Shown: one piece after another, positions 15,407-24,276 of the stretch
How positions within the stretch are numbered: position 1 is the first letter of the stretch
Layout of the letters: every line of letters starts with the position of its first letter
DNA from: Bacteroidaceae bacterium
GTDB lineage: Bacteria; Bacteroidota; Bacteroidia; Bacteroidales; Bacteroidaceae
Assembly: GCA_011959205.1 (NCBI GenBank)
Contig: BLLV01000244.1
Coordinates: 1-40,719 of the forward strand
Direction: 5' to 3'
DNA: 40,719 nt
Notes under the pieces: generated by a model
What the model saw: only the letters and a program-made list of their open reading frames with translations
What the model was told of the DNA's origin: nothing
Databases searched by the model: none
Translations under genes and position numbers: made by a program

Positions 15407-16743
15407 CTTTTAAACCTTAATTCTTGTCCGCGATGACTTTCATCTACTTTGTTGTCACGGTAAACCAGGTTGCCATTGACGAATGTTTTTTCTACCCGTG
15501 TGTGGAATTTTTGTCCTTCCATCGGAGTCCATCCGCATTTGCTTAAAACACAGCCGGCGGTTACAGTCCATTCATGATCCGGATTTACCAATACGAGGTC
15601 GGCTTGATAACCGGGGCGGATGTAGCCTCGTCTTTCAATATGATAGAGCTCGGCCGGTGCATGGCACATCTTCTGAACCAGTTGTTCTATGCTGAATATG
15701 CCTTCGCGTACTAATTCCATGATCGCCACTAATGAGAACTGTATCATCGGCATACCCGATACAGCTTTTAATGCTCCCCCTTCCTTTTCTTTCAGTAAGT
15801 GAGGGGCGTGGTCGGTGCCTATTACATCTATCCGGTTGGTAGATAATGCTTTGCGTAAAGCATTCCGGTCTTCTAAAGTCTTGATGGACGGGTTGCACTT
15901 GATACGTCCTTTCAATGTCTCATAATCTTTGTCATAGAAATATAGATGTGAGACGCAGGCTTCCGCCGTAATTTTTTTCTCACTCAGGGGCTTGTCTTCA
16001 AACAAATCCAACTCTTGTGCGGTACTGATATGCAGGATGTGCAGGCGGGCATTGTTTTCTTTCGCCAGCCGGATGGCCAATGAGGAAGAATATGCACATG
16101 CTTCCGCACTACGAATCAGCGGATGGTATTTTATATCAGGATCTTCCCCGTATTTTTCTTTAAAATCTGTTGTGTTGGCACTGATTATGGATTGCTCCTC
16201 GCAATGTGTCGCAATCAGCATACCTGCATTGGCAAATATTTTTTTGAGTACTTCCATGCGGTCCACCAGCATGTTTCCCGTGCTGGCTCCCATGAATAAT
16301 TTAACACCGCATATCCGGCTTTTATCCAGTGTGGGGAGTATATCCGCATTCGTATTGGTCGCTCCGAAATAGAATGAATAGTTTACGATACTTTTGGTTG
16401 CTGCATCGGCAAACTTGGCATTTAAGGCTTCCAAGGTCGTGGTTTGCGGAGTGGTGTTGGGCATGTCCATAAAACTGGTGACTCCGCCTGCCGCTGCTGC
16501 TGCGCTTTCAGTATGCATGTCGGCTTTGTGAGTCAGTCCCGGATCGCGGAAGTGTACATGGTCGTCTATTACTCCCGGTATCAGATAGCAACCTTTTGCA
16601 TCGATTGTTTCTCCACAGGGTTGTGCGGGGGCTGTCTCTTCTGCCAGCACTTCAGCTATGACTTCATTCTCAATCACTATCGAACCGTGAAAAGTCTTGC
16701 CTTCATTCACGATCCGTGCATTTTTTATCCATGTACGTTTCAT
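15403..16743 (-). CDS. pyrC: Dihydroorotase (class I)
   Basis: This enzyme catalyses ring closure of carbamoyl-aspartate to dihydroorotate in pyrimidine synthesis. The 446-residue amidohydrolase shows the metal site HVHFRDPG (62-69), the DMPNT block, the TEACVSHLYF region, GTDHAPH with the catalytic Asp, and the C-terminal 'GYQADLVLVNP' fold-back. Length fits the bacterial class I enzyme. It overlaps both neighbours by 4 nt, the GT2 gene upstream and the MetH-activation gene downstream, so all three are one transcription unit. Confidence 0.94.
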   Translation of the reverse strand: MKRTWIKNARIVNEGKTFHGSIVIENEVIAEVLAEETAPAQPCGETIDAKGCYLIPGVIDDHVHFRDPGLTHKADMHTESAAAAAGGVTSFMDMPNTTPQTTTLEALNAKFADAATKSIVNYSFYFGATNTNADILPTLDKSRICGVKLFMGASTGNMLVDRMEVLKKIFANAGMLIATHCEEQSIISANTTDFKEKYGEDPDIKYHPLIRSAEACAYSSSLAIRLAKENNARLHILHISTAQELDLFEDKPLSEKKITAEACVSHLYFYDKDYETLKGRIKCNPSIKTLEDRNALRKALSTNRIDVIGTDHAPHLLKEKEGGALKAVSGMPMIQFSLVAIMELVREGIFSIEQLVQKMCHAPAELYHIERRGYIRPGYQADLVLVNPDHEWTVTAGCVLSKCGWTPMEGQKFHTRVEKTFVNGNLVYRDNKVDESHRGQELRFKR

Positions 16744-17489
16744 ACTGTTTTCTTTTGCGGGTATTTGCGGAACCAGCTACCCAGTTTTAATTGAATGACT
16801 CCTAATACAGCTTCTCCGAAGATGCTTCCGTTCATTTTCGAAGTGCCCAGTTCGCGATTGACAAAAATCACAGGGACTTCGGCTATCTTGAATCCGCATT
16901 TGTAGGCAGTAAATTTCATCTCTATCTGGAACGCATAACCTTTGAAACGGATGCCGTCCAGGCCGATCGTTTCCAGAACTTCACGGCGATAGCATTTAAA
17001 TCCGGCGGTGGTATCATGTATGGGTAATCCGGTGATAATCCGTACATATTTGGAGGCGAAATAGGACATCAGCACGCGTCCCATCGGCCAGTTCACTACA
17101 TTCACACCGCTGATATAGCGTGAACCGATAGATACGTCATAACCTTCAACGGCACATTTGTTATACAACCTTGGCAGGTCATTCGGATTATGGCTGAAGT
17201 CGGCGTCCATTTCGAATACAAAATCATATTGATGCTTTATTGCCCATTTGAATCCGGCAATGTAAGCAGTACCCAGTCCTAATTTGCCTTTACGCTCAAT
17301 CATGAAAAGACGGCCGGGGAATTCTGTCTGTAGTTTGCGGACAATCGCTGCCGTGCCGTCTGGTGAGTTATCTTCGATAATCAGTATGTGAAAGCACTTT
17401 TCCAGTCCGAATACAGTCCGGATGATGTTTTCTATATTTTCCTTTTCGTTATAGGTAGGTATAATAATAATACTATCGGATTTCTCCAT
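16740..17489 (-). CDS. Polyprenol-phosphate mannosyltransferase-like GT2 enzyme
   Basis: This 249-residue family 2 glycosyltransferase has IIIPTYNEKENIE at the N-terminus, the nucleotide-sugar contact EDNSPDG (39-45), the DXD-type motif MDADFSHNP (about 94-102), GSRYISG, and TTAGFKCYRREV. These are typical of dolichol/polyprenol-phosphate mannose synthases (Dpm1/Ppm1 type), which load a sugar onto a lipid carrier for protein or glycan glycosylation. No C-terminal membrane domain is present. Donor sugar is inferred from family only. It is the first gene of the leftward operon, with a TATTTTTG box 33 nt upstream. Confidence 0.88.
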   Translation of the reverse strand: MEKSDSIIIIPTYNEKENIENIIRTVFGLEKCFHILIIEDNSPDGTAAIVRKLQTEFPGRLFMIERKGKLGLGTAYIAGFKWAIKHQYDFVFEMDADFSHNPNDLPRLYNKCAVEGYDVSIGSRYISGVNVVNWPMGRVLMSYFASKYVRIITGLPIHDTTAGFKCYRREVLETIGLDGIRFKGYAFQIEMKFTAYKCGFKIAEVPVIFVNRELGTSKMNGSIFGEAVLGVIQLKLGSWFRKYPQKKTV

Positions 17490-17521
17490 ACATTTTTTGT
17501 ATTAGCTGAATAAATATCATA

Positions 17522-17529
17522 CAAAAATA
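17522..17529 (-). promoter_or_regulatory. -7 box (TATTTTTG) for the GT2-pyrC operon
   Basis: TAnnTTTG match on the minus strand, 33 nt upstream of the GT2 ATG. The next genes (16743 to 12735) have overlaps or gaps of at most 24 nt, so this promoter may serve five genes. Confidence 0.6.
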
Positions 17530-17570
17530 ACTATTATATTAACACTCCCGCCCGAATTTAATTTTATTAA

Positions 17571-17612
17571 TTAAAAAAAGAGGATTATCCCTGCCTGGCG
17601 CACGGATAATCC
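17571..17612 (-). terminator. Intrinsic terminator downstream of the OMP gene
   Basis: GGATTATCC (17582-17590) pairs with GGATAATCC (17604-17612). On the minus strand the stem is followed by a T-rich run (complement of the A-run at about 17573-17581). Confidence 0.75.
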
Positions 17613-17641
17613 CCCTAATTAACAGAATAGTTTAGAAATCT

Positions 17642-18268
17642 TTAGAATGCCACACCAAGGCGGAAACCGAAATTGTTTAATTTATCCATATTGTAGTTAA
17701 ATACGGTTCCCTTGTTGGTAGAGTAGCTGTAGAATGCTGCCAGATGGAAGCCGATACTGTTTGTCCAAGGGTAGATATTCACGCCAACTTCAGGCGATAC
17801 ATAGAAACCCCAAGTATTGTCTTTCACTTCGTAAATGTAAAAGTCACTGGACATTTTGGTGTAGTTGGCACCCAGTTTCAATCCGATATAAGGTTGGCAT
17901 GCACCATCGCTGAAACGGTAGTGTGTCGCGAAACCGAAAGGCAACTGAAATACGGAATGTTGCTGGTCGGTTGTCAGGGCTGCCGAGTTGCTGATGGGTA
18001 ATGTCTGACGTGAAATATACTCATTGTTGGTATGATAATTGATGAAGGCACCGATTGACAAATCCGGCAGTACATAATATCCACCTTCGAAGTTCATACC
18101 CCAACCGCTTGCTTTGTTTGCAAAGTTATTGCTGATAGGAGCGTTGAACTGCCAGTCTACATTGAAATAGGTAAACGGAGTAACCTGTGCTTTTGCCGGC
18201 AGGGCAAAGGCTATGGCGATAGCGGCTACCGCCATCAGTCTGAGAGTAAAATATTTTATAGTTTTCAT
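17642..18268 (-). CDS. Outer-membrane beta-barrel protein
   Basis: The 208-residue protein has a signal peptide (to about residue 27, ...AFALPAKAQVTPF). Alternating aromatic/hydrophobic strands follow (GWGMNFEGGYYVLPDLSIGAF, in pieces at about 57-76; then HYRFSDGACQPYIGLKLGANY), and the C-terminus ends in Phe (FGFRLGVAF), typical for BAM-inserted barrels. It is a small 8-strand type like OmpA/OmpW-family porin-like proteins. Ligand unknown. It sits 40 nt downstream of the DUF4136 gene, with its own AAAGGA-like leader, so the two are probably one operon. Confidence 0.82.
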   Translation of the reverse strand: MKTIKYFTLRLMAVAAIAIAFALPAKAQVTPFTYFNVDWQFNAPISNNFANKASGWGMNFEGGYYVLPDLSIGAFINYHTNNEYISRQTLPISNSAALTTDQQHSVFQLPFGFATHYRFSDGACQPYIGLKLGANYTKMSSDFYIYEVKDNTWGFYVSPEVGVNIYPWTNSIGFHLAAFYSYSTNKGTVFNYNMDKLNNFGFRLGVAF

Positions 18269-18308
18269 ATTTCCTTTTTATTTAAATGAATACTTGTTTC
18301 ACTTACGT

Positions 18309-18950
18309 TTATTTTTTCAGATAAGGACTCTGGGCGAATGCCTGGTTGATGGCGGTTGTTGCACGGTTTGCATTCAAACTGCCGCTTCCGCCCAGCAAAC
18401 CGCTGATGTATGCATTCCAGACAACGGTCAATTTTTCTTTTTGTCCTTCCAGAGCATTTTTCAGATGAACCATGTCGGCCAGTAATGAGCCGGTGCTATA
18501 ACTGTAAGTGATAGGATAGGGATAGTACCATCCACCTCCCCAGTTGCCACCCCAGTAACCGGGATACCAATAACCGGGATAATATCCCCACCAGGGACCA
18601 TCGTTATAGTAGCCTTGGAAATAGTAGGTACTTGCTACATAGCTCACCTGTAGTCCAAGGTCGGCATTCTCTTTTTCAGAAATGCGCGTATAACCGGCGG
18701 CGTTCATTTGAGTGACAAACGCATTGATCAGAGTTTGGGCATTTTCGTCTTTCCAGTATTCGGGATCTTTTTTGTCACCAATGACCAAAATGCTGTCGGG
18801 GGTATAATAAGTTCTGGAATCACTGAATTTAGTATTCGTATCATGGCTGGTGAATACCAAATACTCATTGTCCAGTTTGTCCATGTCCGGGTCTTTTTCG
18901 CAAGATGCCAATGCAAAGACCGCCATTAGGATAGGAATTAATTTTTTCAT
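18309..18950 (-). CDS. DUF4136-type lipoprotein with Gly/Tyr/Trp-rich insert
   Basis: The 213-residue protein has a lipobox (FALASCEKD, Cys17). The DUF4136 core is visible as SRTYYTPDSILVI, INAFVTQMNAAGYTR and ADLGLQVSYV, then a C-terminal helix bundle (LKNALEGQKEKLTVVWNAYISG). A low-complexity insert at about residues 115-150 is rich in Tyr, Trp, Gly and Pro (WWGYYPGYWYPGYWGGNWGG), as is common in this family. It is probably outer-membrane anchored. It precedes the barrel gene in the same direction, suggesting a joint envelope role, not otherwise known. Confidence 0.85.
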   Translation of the reverse strand: MKKLIPILMAVFALASCEKDPDMDKLDNEYLVFTSHDTNTKFSDSRTYYTPDSILVIGDKKDPEYWKDENAQTLINAFVTQMNAAGYTRISEKENADLGLQVSYVASTYYFQGYYNDGPWWGYYPGYWYPGYWGGNWGGGWYYPYPITYSYSTGSLLADMVHLKNALEGQKEKLTVVWNAYISGLLGGSGSLNANRATTAINQAFAQSPYLKK

Positions 18951-19400
18951 GTCAAGTTTTTGTTTAAGTTAATACTAATTGTTTTTCGTCTAGTTTCTCT
19001 CATACAACGGTCACCTTATGTTTTTGTTCACTAACAGTCTGTTCTTTGGTGAAATTTTTGTTGCCAAGTTTATTAGAGCTTCTTTTTTATAATGTAAATA
19101 ACAGCTGTTTTAAAGCCTGTTTAAATTTTGTTCAATAATAATCTTATAGATACGGACGAATGAGGCAGATCATGCGTATCAATAAGCACTGCCGCCAGTT
19201 CCCGAAAGACCGCCGGAAAGTATCACACTTCCGGCAAGAACAGAAAAAAAAGTGGTGGCAGCAGCACTTTTTACCAACTAAAAAAAGGTGCTGACACCAC
19301 CCTATGGAACTCCCTGTCCATCGAGGTTCCAGTAAAAAGGGTGGTAGCAGTGGCAGCAGTTTTGCAAAACTCTCGGAGGGGGCGAAAAGTTCAACTAAAA
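18951..19400. other. Gene-free stretch with imperfect hairpins and GGTGGCAGCAG-type repeats
   Basis: No convincing ORF is seen. Present are an imperfect hairpin at 19212-19235 (GCCGGAAAGT and ACTTCCGGC) and a hairpin near 19252-19300 (GTGGTGGCAGCAGCAC paired with GTGCTGACACCAC). The unit GGTGG(C/T)AGCAG recurs near 19253 and 19341. This could be a decayed small mobile repeat. See findings. Confidence 0.4.
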
Positions 19401-19438
19401 AAACAGACCATGTTTAAAATGTATTAAACACGGTCTGT
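19396..19438 (-). terminator. Intrinsic terminator for the S41 protease gene
   Basis: Arms ACAGACCATGTTTA (19403-19416) and TAAACACGGTCTGT (19425-19438) pair with one mismatch around an 8-nt loop. On the minus strand a T7 run follows, about 35 nt after the stop codon. Confidence 0.85.
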
Positions 19439-19472
19439 TATAAATTGGAGCGTTAAGTCCGGATGAGTTGGA

Positions 19473-20870
19473 CTACCGTAGCCGGATACCATTCATGCTT
19501 TTTCGAATCAGTGAGTTATAGATAATCTTTCCTTTTAAAGTTTGTTCTTCTGATTGTGGCAGGTCGGGCATACTTCCTGTTGTAATATAGGCTATGGTAT
19601 TCTTCAATAAATATTCTTGGGTGTCTCCCAGTGGGTAGAGAGGGGAGATGAGGTTGCGTTCGTTCAATGTGAAATCGGGGGTAATGCCATTTACATAGTT
19701 GGCTTGTCCTGCCGAGTTGAGAACGTATGCCACTACCGGCCATAAAATAAAGTTGTAACGTTCATCTTGGTATGGTTCCATGGCTACATTTTTGCCAACA
19801 GTCGTTTCACCTATTACCACTACATTTTCTGTGCCTATGTATGGACGGAGGCAATTTATGACAGCTTCTGAAGCCGATGCGGTAAATTTGCTTGTTAGCA
19901 CATAGAGTTTGCTCAGATTCAAATTTTCAGAAGCCAATTCTGCATTGAGAGGGAAGTTAACCCTTTGCGGATCACTGATGTCATTATATAAAGTCGTGCA
20001 AAATACTTTCCCTAGATCTGCAGCGGGTGCAAGGTAACTTCCTAAATCAGTGGCACAACTCAGATAGCCACCTGGATTGTATCGTAAATCCAAAATAAAA
20101 GCATCAGGTGACTGCCCCTTGAACCGGGCGAATATCTGTTTCATCTGTTTCCTGTATTCTGTATCTGTAGCCTGGTTATTGGGGCCTGTACTGAATTCAT
20201 TGTAAACCATATAGGCTATTTTTTTGCCGGCTACTTCATATACAGTATCTACATAGAACGGGTTCAATTCTACGGGGCGTGATGCCGCTACTTTGACAGT
20301 ATCTGTTGCCATCCAGCTGGAATTGCCTTTCTCGTCAAACACCAATCTTTCTCGGGCAAAAGCTGTATTGCCGCCTTTCATCAAATACCCGTAATTATTG
20401 TTGGTCAGTTTTTCTTTGCCAATAGCTGATATCCAGTTTCCTCGTTCCAATCCGGCTTCTGAGGCTGGTGAATTGGGTAGTACAAATAAAATACGGGCAA
20501 ATACGTGTGACGAGATTCCGGTGGGATCGGTCATTAATTCAAAATCAAATCCGTAAGTAGAGGTACGTTGCAGGTAGGAACGGGACGCATCGGAGGTTTC
20601 TTTTGTTTCTATATATGAATATGGGTCTCCTTTCCCGTTTTGTGCCTTGGTATAAACCAATTTTTGCAGGAAGTTTTTCGGTTCGGAAAAATAATCGTTC
20701 TCTTTTATTTTCGGAATACTGTCATACCATAAATAATGTTCTTTCATTATTTGTTCTATCCATAAATTTTCTCCAACTAATGCATAGTATTCCCCACTGC
20801 GGTCTTCTCCGCACGAAGCCATTATAAATAAAGAGGTTAGAAGAAGAAAAATATTCCGTATATGCTTCAT
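19473..20870 (-). CDS. S41 family (C-terminal-processing-like) peptidase lipoprotein
   Basis: The 465-residue protein has a lipobox (LFIMASCGED, Cys20). An N-terminal domain begins with the 'NLWIEQIMKEHYLWYD' helix typical of Bacteroidetes S41 proteins. A PDZ-like domain follows (about 107-180, with SPASEAGLERGNWI), then the protease core: DAFILDLRYNPGG (256-268), Ser334 in TASASEAV and the general-base Lys360 in ETTVGKNV, the Ser/Lys dyad of CtpA-type proteases. It is expected at the periplasm or outer membrane. The substrate is not known. It has its own promoter (TAGCTTTG at 20891-20898) and terminator. Confidence 0.9.
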   Translation of the reverse strand: MKHIRNIFLLLTSLFIMASCGEDRSGEYYALVGENLWIEQIMKEHYLWYDSIPKIKENDYFSEPKNFLQKLVYTKAQNGKGDPYSYIETKETSDASRSYLQRTSTYGFDFELMTDPTGISSHVFARILFVLPNSPASEAGLERGNWISAIGKEKLTNNNYGYLMKGGNTAFARERLVFDEKGNSSWMATDTVKVAASRPVELNPFYVDTVYEVAGKKIAYMVYNEFSTGPNNQATDTEYRKQMKQIFARFKGQSPDAFILDLRYNPGGYLSCATDLGSYLAPAADLGKVFCTTLYNDISDPQRVNFPLNAELASENLNLSKLYVLTSKFTASASEAVINCLRPYIGTENVVVIGETTVGKNVAMEPYQDERYNFILWPVVAYVLNSAGQANYVNGITPDFTLNERNLISPLYPLGDTQEYLLKNTIAYITTGSMPDLPQSEEQTLKGKIIYNSLIRKSMNGIRLR

Positions 20871-20890
20871 AATCTAATTTTTTTGATTTG

Positions 20891-20898
20891 CAAAGCTA
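20891..20898 (-). promoter_or_regulatory. -7 box (TAGCTTTG) for the S41 peptidase
   Basis: TAnnTTTG match on the minus strand, 20 nt upstream of the ATG at 20870. Confidence 0.65.
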
Positions 20899-20909
20899 GG
20901 GATTTTATT

Positions 20910-21098
20910 TTAAAGTAGAAATACTGTTCGGAATAAATAATCCAAAAATCCTTTCTTGTTTTTTTCCCGGTTTCCATTTATCTGCGTGTTCATTCTGAAT
21001 TCTTTGTCTGGTAATGCCTGTTTCCAATCCGGAAGTCTACAGTCGTTGTCAGAAAAATTGCCGTTTCTGAATGTCTTCTCAAAAGATGTATAATCCAT
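20910..21098 (-). CDS. Doubtful small ORF, up to 74 residues
   Basis: The frame runs from a TTG at 21134 or an ATG at 21098 (MDYTSFEKTFRNGNFSDNDC...) to a stop at 20910, just upstream of the S41 promoter box. It is polar with a hydrophobic end (FLDYLFRTVFLL). No family or ribosome-binding site was recognised. It is the only sizeable frame in this gap (20871-21233) and may be spurious. Confidence 0.25.
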   Translation of the reverse strand: MDYTSFEKTFRNGNFSDNDCRLPDWKQALPDKEFRMNTQINGNREKNKKGFLDYLFRTVFLL

Positions 21099-21233
21099 TC
21101 CATATTTCACTTCTTGATTATAATTGCTGTTCAAAACGGAATAAGATGATAAAGAAGTTGAGTTAAAAAAGCGCCAAAGTGCACTTGGTTCTAATATTTT
21201 TTGTTTTATTTGCAGAGAGATGATACTTGACTT

Positions 21234-22055
21234 ATGAAAATAGAATTGTTTGTAAAATATATTTCTTTGTTACTCCTTTTGTCTGTTGTTGGGGGATGTA
21301 AGGAACAGATGGTTGGCATGTATGTGACTAAGGTCACTGATTTAACGGGAGAGGAAGAACAAATTTTGAAATTGGAATATGATCGTGATGGTAAAATTAT
21401 AAAGTACGGAGATACTCCAATAAAGCATGAGGGAGAGCAAATCATTATCGGGCAGATGGATTGTTTAAAAACTGGTAATAAGTTTTGCAATGTAACGTTT
21501 CAAATGAGAAAAGGCAAGGCGCAGGAGAGTAGGAACCGTTGTATGTTGAAGATGAAAGAGGGAGTTTATGAAGCTGATAAACAGACATTCTATAGTTATA
21601 AAGGGGATACTGTTTTTATCAATTCTGATTATCGTGCTACTTCCGATTGCCGCTTCTTAAGGAATGTGCAAGGAAAATATGTTTTTGATCAGTTGGGACG
21701 GTTAAAAGAAGTGACTACTGTTTTTACTGAAGCCAATGATAGTGTGTCTAGTTGTCACACTTATTATAATTATGATAATAACATCAGCCATCAGGCGAAT
21801 TTGAATTTGCAGGCTTATGTGATTGATTATGACGGGGTAGATAGTTTTTTCTATTTTTTGTTGAATCTGGGGCGGCTGGCAAATAGAACAGCTTTGCCTA
21901 ATGATATCGGATATTGTATGGATTATGGTCTAAGTACTTATAATGTGCATGTTAATTATCGTTTGGATGATAAAAAACCAGTCAGGATAGAAGTGTTGCA
22001 TAATTATACAAAACTTCTATCCCGAATAGATTTATTTTATAATTCTTTAAATTAA
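21234..22055 (+). CDS. Lipoprotein, DUF4595-like
   Basis: The 273-residue protein has a lipobox (LSVVGGCKEQ, Cys22). A 'VTDLTGEEEQILKLEYDRDGKIIKYGDT' layout follows at about 33-60: short beta repeats with D-x-D-G-K turns, as in DUF4595 and related RHS-like lipoproteins. Later turns repeat (YVFDQLGRLKEVTTVF; YNYDNNISHQ). The family call is from pattern memory and is moderate. It is an envelope protein of unknown ligand. Its 3' end overlaps the convergent TPR gene by 9 nt (22047-22055) with no terminator between. Confidence 0.7.
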   Translation: MKIELFVKYISLLLLLSVVGGCKEQMVGMYVTKVTDLTGEEEQILKLEYDRDGKIIKYGDTPIKHEGEQIIIGQMDCLKTGNKFCNVTFQMRKGKAQESRNRCMLKMKEGVYEADKQTFYSYKGDTVFINSDYRATSDCRFLRNVQGKYVFDQLGRLKEVTTVFTEANDSVSSCHTYYNYDNNISHQANLNLQAYVIDYDGVDSFFYFLLNLGRLANRTALPNDIGYCMDYGLSTYNVHVNYRLDDKKPVRIEVLHNYTKLLSRIDLFYNSLN

Positions 22056-24221
22056 CTCATCAGGAAGGATAAATAGGTCTACTTCGTTGGCTCCTTGTTT
22101 TATCAAGTCTTTCTTGTCTATTTGGTAAAGCCTGACAAACTCGTCATGGCTACCGCATAGTTCTTGGGCTTTGCGATAATATTCTATTGATTTTTCTGTT
22201 TCATTCAGGATATAATACACATGTCCTGCATTCATCCAGTCTTCTATAATGGGGTCGAGTCCGGACGTCAGCAAGTCATAATATTTCTTGGCTTGTTGAT
22301 AATTGCCGGTGATGAAAGAACACCATCCTATGGCTCTTCGGGCATTCTGTGGCTTTTTATCCAGATATTCCACTTTGAAGAAATAAGCCAGTGCTTCATC
22401 GTATCGTTCCAGTGCCATCAGGCATTGTCCTATTTGTAGTGCCAGATTCAGGCTGTCGGGCTGTACCTGTTCCACCTTGTTATAATATTCCAAAGCCTTG
22501 GGGTAGTTTCCCTCTTTTCTATAACATTGTGCCAAATGGCGATTGTTCCATACATTGTCAGGAGCCAGCAGGTCTGATTGCAGGTAATAATCTATCGCTT
22601 TTTTATAGGAACCGATTTTCTGATAAATGAAACCTGCTTTCTGCCATAATTCGGCATTTTCACGATGGTATAATTCAATTGATTTATCATAGAGCATTCC
22701 GGCTTCTGTCAGGGCACCGTGTGTGAACAGGTAGTCTGCCAGCTTGTTGATGTAATCTTTATGCAACAAGGCTTGAGACAATGTTTCTTTGTTCCATAAG
22801 TCCAGAGTGTCTTCAAAAATGTCATGTATTTCATGTCTTCTTGACCATAATTTGAAAAAACGGTAGAGGTCATGGATATATTGCCGGCTCACAAATTCAG
22901 CACGAGCTTTTGATTGTGACATCTCTTTTAAACGTTCTTTCAGTTCTTCAGAAGCTTCATGTTGTCCGCTCAATTGTTGTTGCATGAGATATCTTTGGTT
23001 TTCCGGTATTTGTAGCATGGTAAAACAGAAAGAATATTTGTCGGAATTGCAGAATACAGCCGAATTCATCAAAATGTTGAGCAGGGATATTTTTTGTTCG
23101 TCATTTTCGAGAGATAGCTTGGCGATATCCTGATATTGTGGATCAAAAGGATAGAACCAGTGAGGGATCTTACGGAAAAATGGGAATTGTTTCAGTTGTG
23201 AGAAAGTGCTCATATACACATCCGCTCCAGACATTTGCAGTTCACCCAGTTCGCGTAATTTGTCGGTGATTCCTGAACGGTCAATCCATTCTTCCCATTC
23301 CGGATTATGATCTTCTGCATCTTCCTCCGGTCCTTCCTTGAGTTTGGGGTTTTTCATCATTTCGGGAATGATTTCTTCACGCATCTTCTTGTCTATCTTT
23401 TGGGTTTCACGGGAAGATTGCAATAATTGAATCTGGATATTATGCAGGTCTTTGATGAACTCGGCATTTTCATTCAGTTCATTCATGCGCGATACAGCTT
23501 CGGGGTATTGAAGGATACGCTTTTCATGGTAGTAGCATGTCAGTGCGATACCTACAATGGCGCGCTGATTCAGCATGGCATCCTGATGGGCATAGGCGTT
23601 CAATAGAAACATGAACTTGCGGATATCGAATATTTGCAGCAGGCTCAGGGTGACGGCGCTGACCATGATGGAAAGGTCGTTTGCCTGGATCAATAGGGAG
23701 TTGAACAAAGCTTGCGCTTCAGCAGATTCCGATTCACTCCATCGGACGGATACCCATATTTTTTCGAATAATTCATCTACGGCCGTTTCGTGATCTTTTC
23801 TCATGGCATCCATTTCTTCATCCCTTTGGGCCTCTGTGGTATATATCAATGGGGCTGTAGCCATGTCTTCCGTGTATGCTTCCAGCTGCATTTGTAATTC
23901 GGCATAGCTGTGAGGAGGCATCTGGACAAAAGTGCGCATTGTGTCATAATAGGCTTCGTAATTTTTTGTTGCCTGTATGGCTATATGGATACGGTCGGCC
24001 AGTTCGTATGCCGTGCGTAACATTTTATGGTATATTTCTACCTTGTTGGGGTCTTTCATCCCTTTCGAAGTATATTGCAGCATCAGGTCGTATGATGTTT
24101 GCAGGGCTTCTATTTCATTTTTTAATTGCCAATCGGAAGTATGCGTAGCATATCCTGTCATTTGGGATAATGCCTCTTTCAACCGATATTGGTCTAATAG
24201 TTTAATGATTTCTTCGCGCAT
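22047..24221 (-). CDS. Large TPR-repeat protein
   Basis: The 724-residue cytosolic protein has an alpha-helical N-terminal two-thirds without recognised domain, with a charged segment (GPEEDAEDHNPEWEEW, about 314-329). A C-terminal TPR array at about 500-700 has repeats such as AELWQKAGFIYQKIGSYKKA, NRHLAQCYRKEGNYPKALEY and LQIGQCLMALERYDEALAYF. TPRs mediate protein-protein contact. No enzymatic motif was seen. It lies 55 nt downstream of the DUF418 gene on the same strand and may be cotranscribed with it. The partner is unknown. Confidence 0.85.
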   Translation of the reverse strand: MREEIIKLLDQYRLKEALSQMTGYATHTSDWQLKNEIEALQTSYDLMLQYTSKGMKDPNKVEIYHKMLRTAYELADRIHIAIQATKNYEAYYDTMRTFVQMPPHSYAELQMQLEAYTEDMATAPLIYTTEAQRDEEMDAMRKDHETAVDELFEKIWVSVRWSESESAEAQALFNSLLIQANDLSIMVSAVTLSLLQIFDIRKFMFLLNAYAHQDAMLNQRAIVGIALTCYYHEKRILQYPEAVSRMNELNENAEFIKDLHNIQIQLLQSSRETQKIDKKMREEIIPEMMKNPKLKEGPEEDAEDHNPEWEEWIDRSGITDKLRELGELQMSGADVYMSTFSQLKQFPFFRKIPHWFYPFDPQYQDIAKLSLENDEQKISLLNILMNSAVFCNSDKYSFCFTMLQIPENQRYLMQQQLSGQHEASEELKERLKEMSQSKARAEFVSRQYIHDLYRFFKLWSRRHEIHDIFEDTLDLWNKETLSQALLHKDYINKLADYLFTHGALTEAGMLYDKSIELYHRENAELWQKAGFIYQKIGSYKKAIDYYLQSDLLAPDNVWNNRHLAQCYRKEGNYPKALEYYNKVEQVQPDSLNLALQIGQCLMALERYDEALAYFFKVEYLDKKPQNARRAIGWCSFITGNYQQAKKYYDLLTSGLDPIIEDWMNAGHVYYILNETEKSIEYYRKAQELCGSHDEFVRLYQIDKKDLIKQGANEVDLFILPDELI

Positions 24222-24276
24222 ATTTTAAAGTTCTATTTGTATGTCTAACAAATGCCGGCAGACTTCGGTTCTCGGT

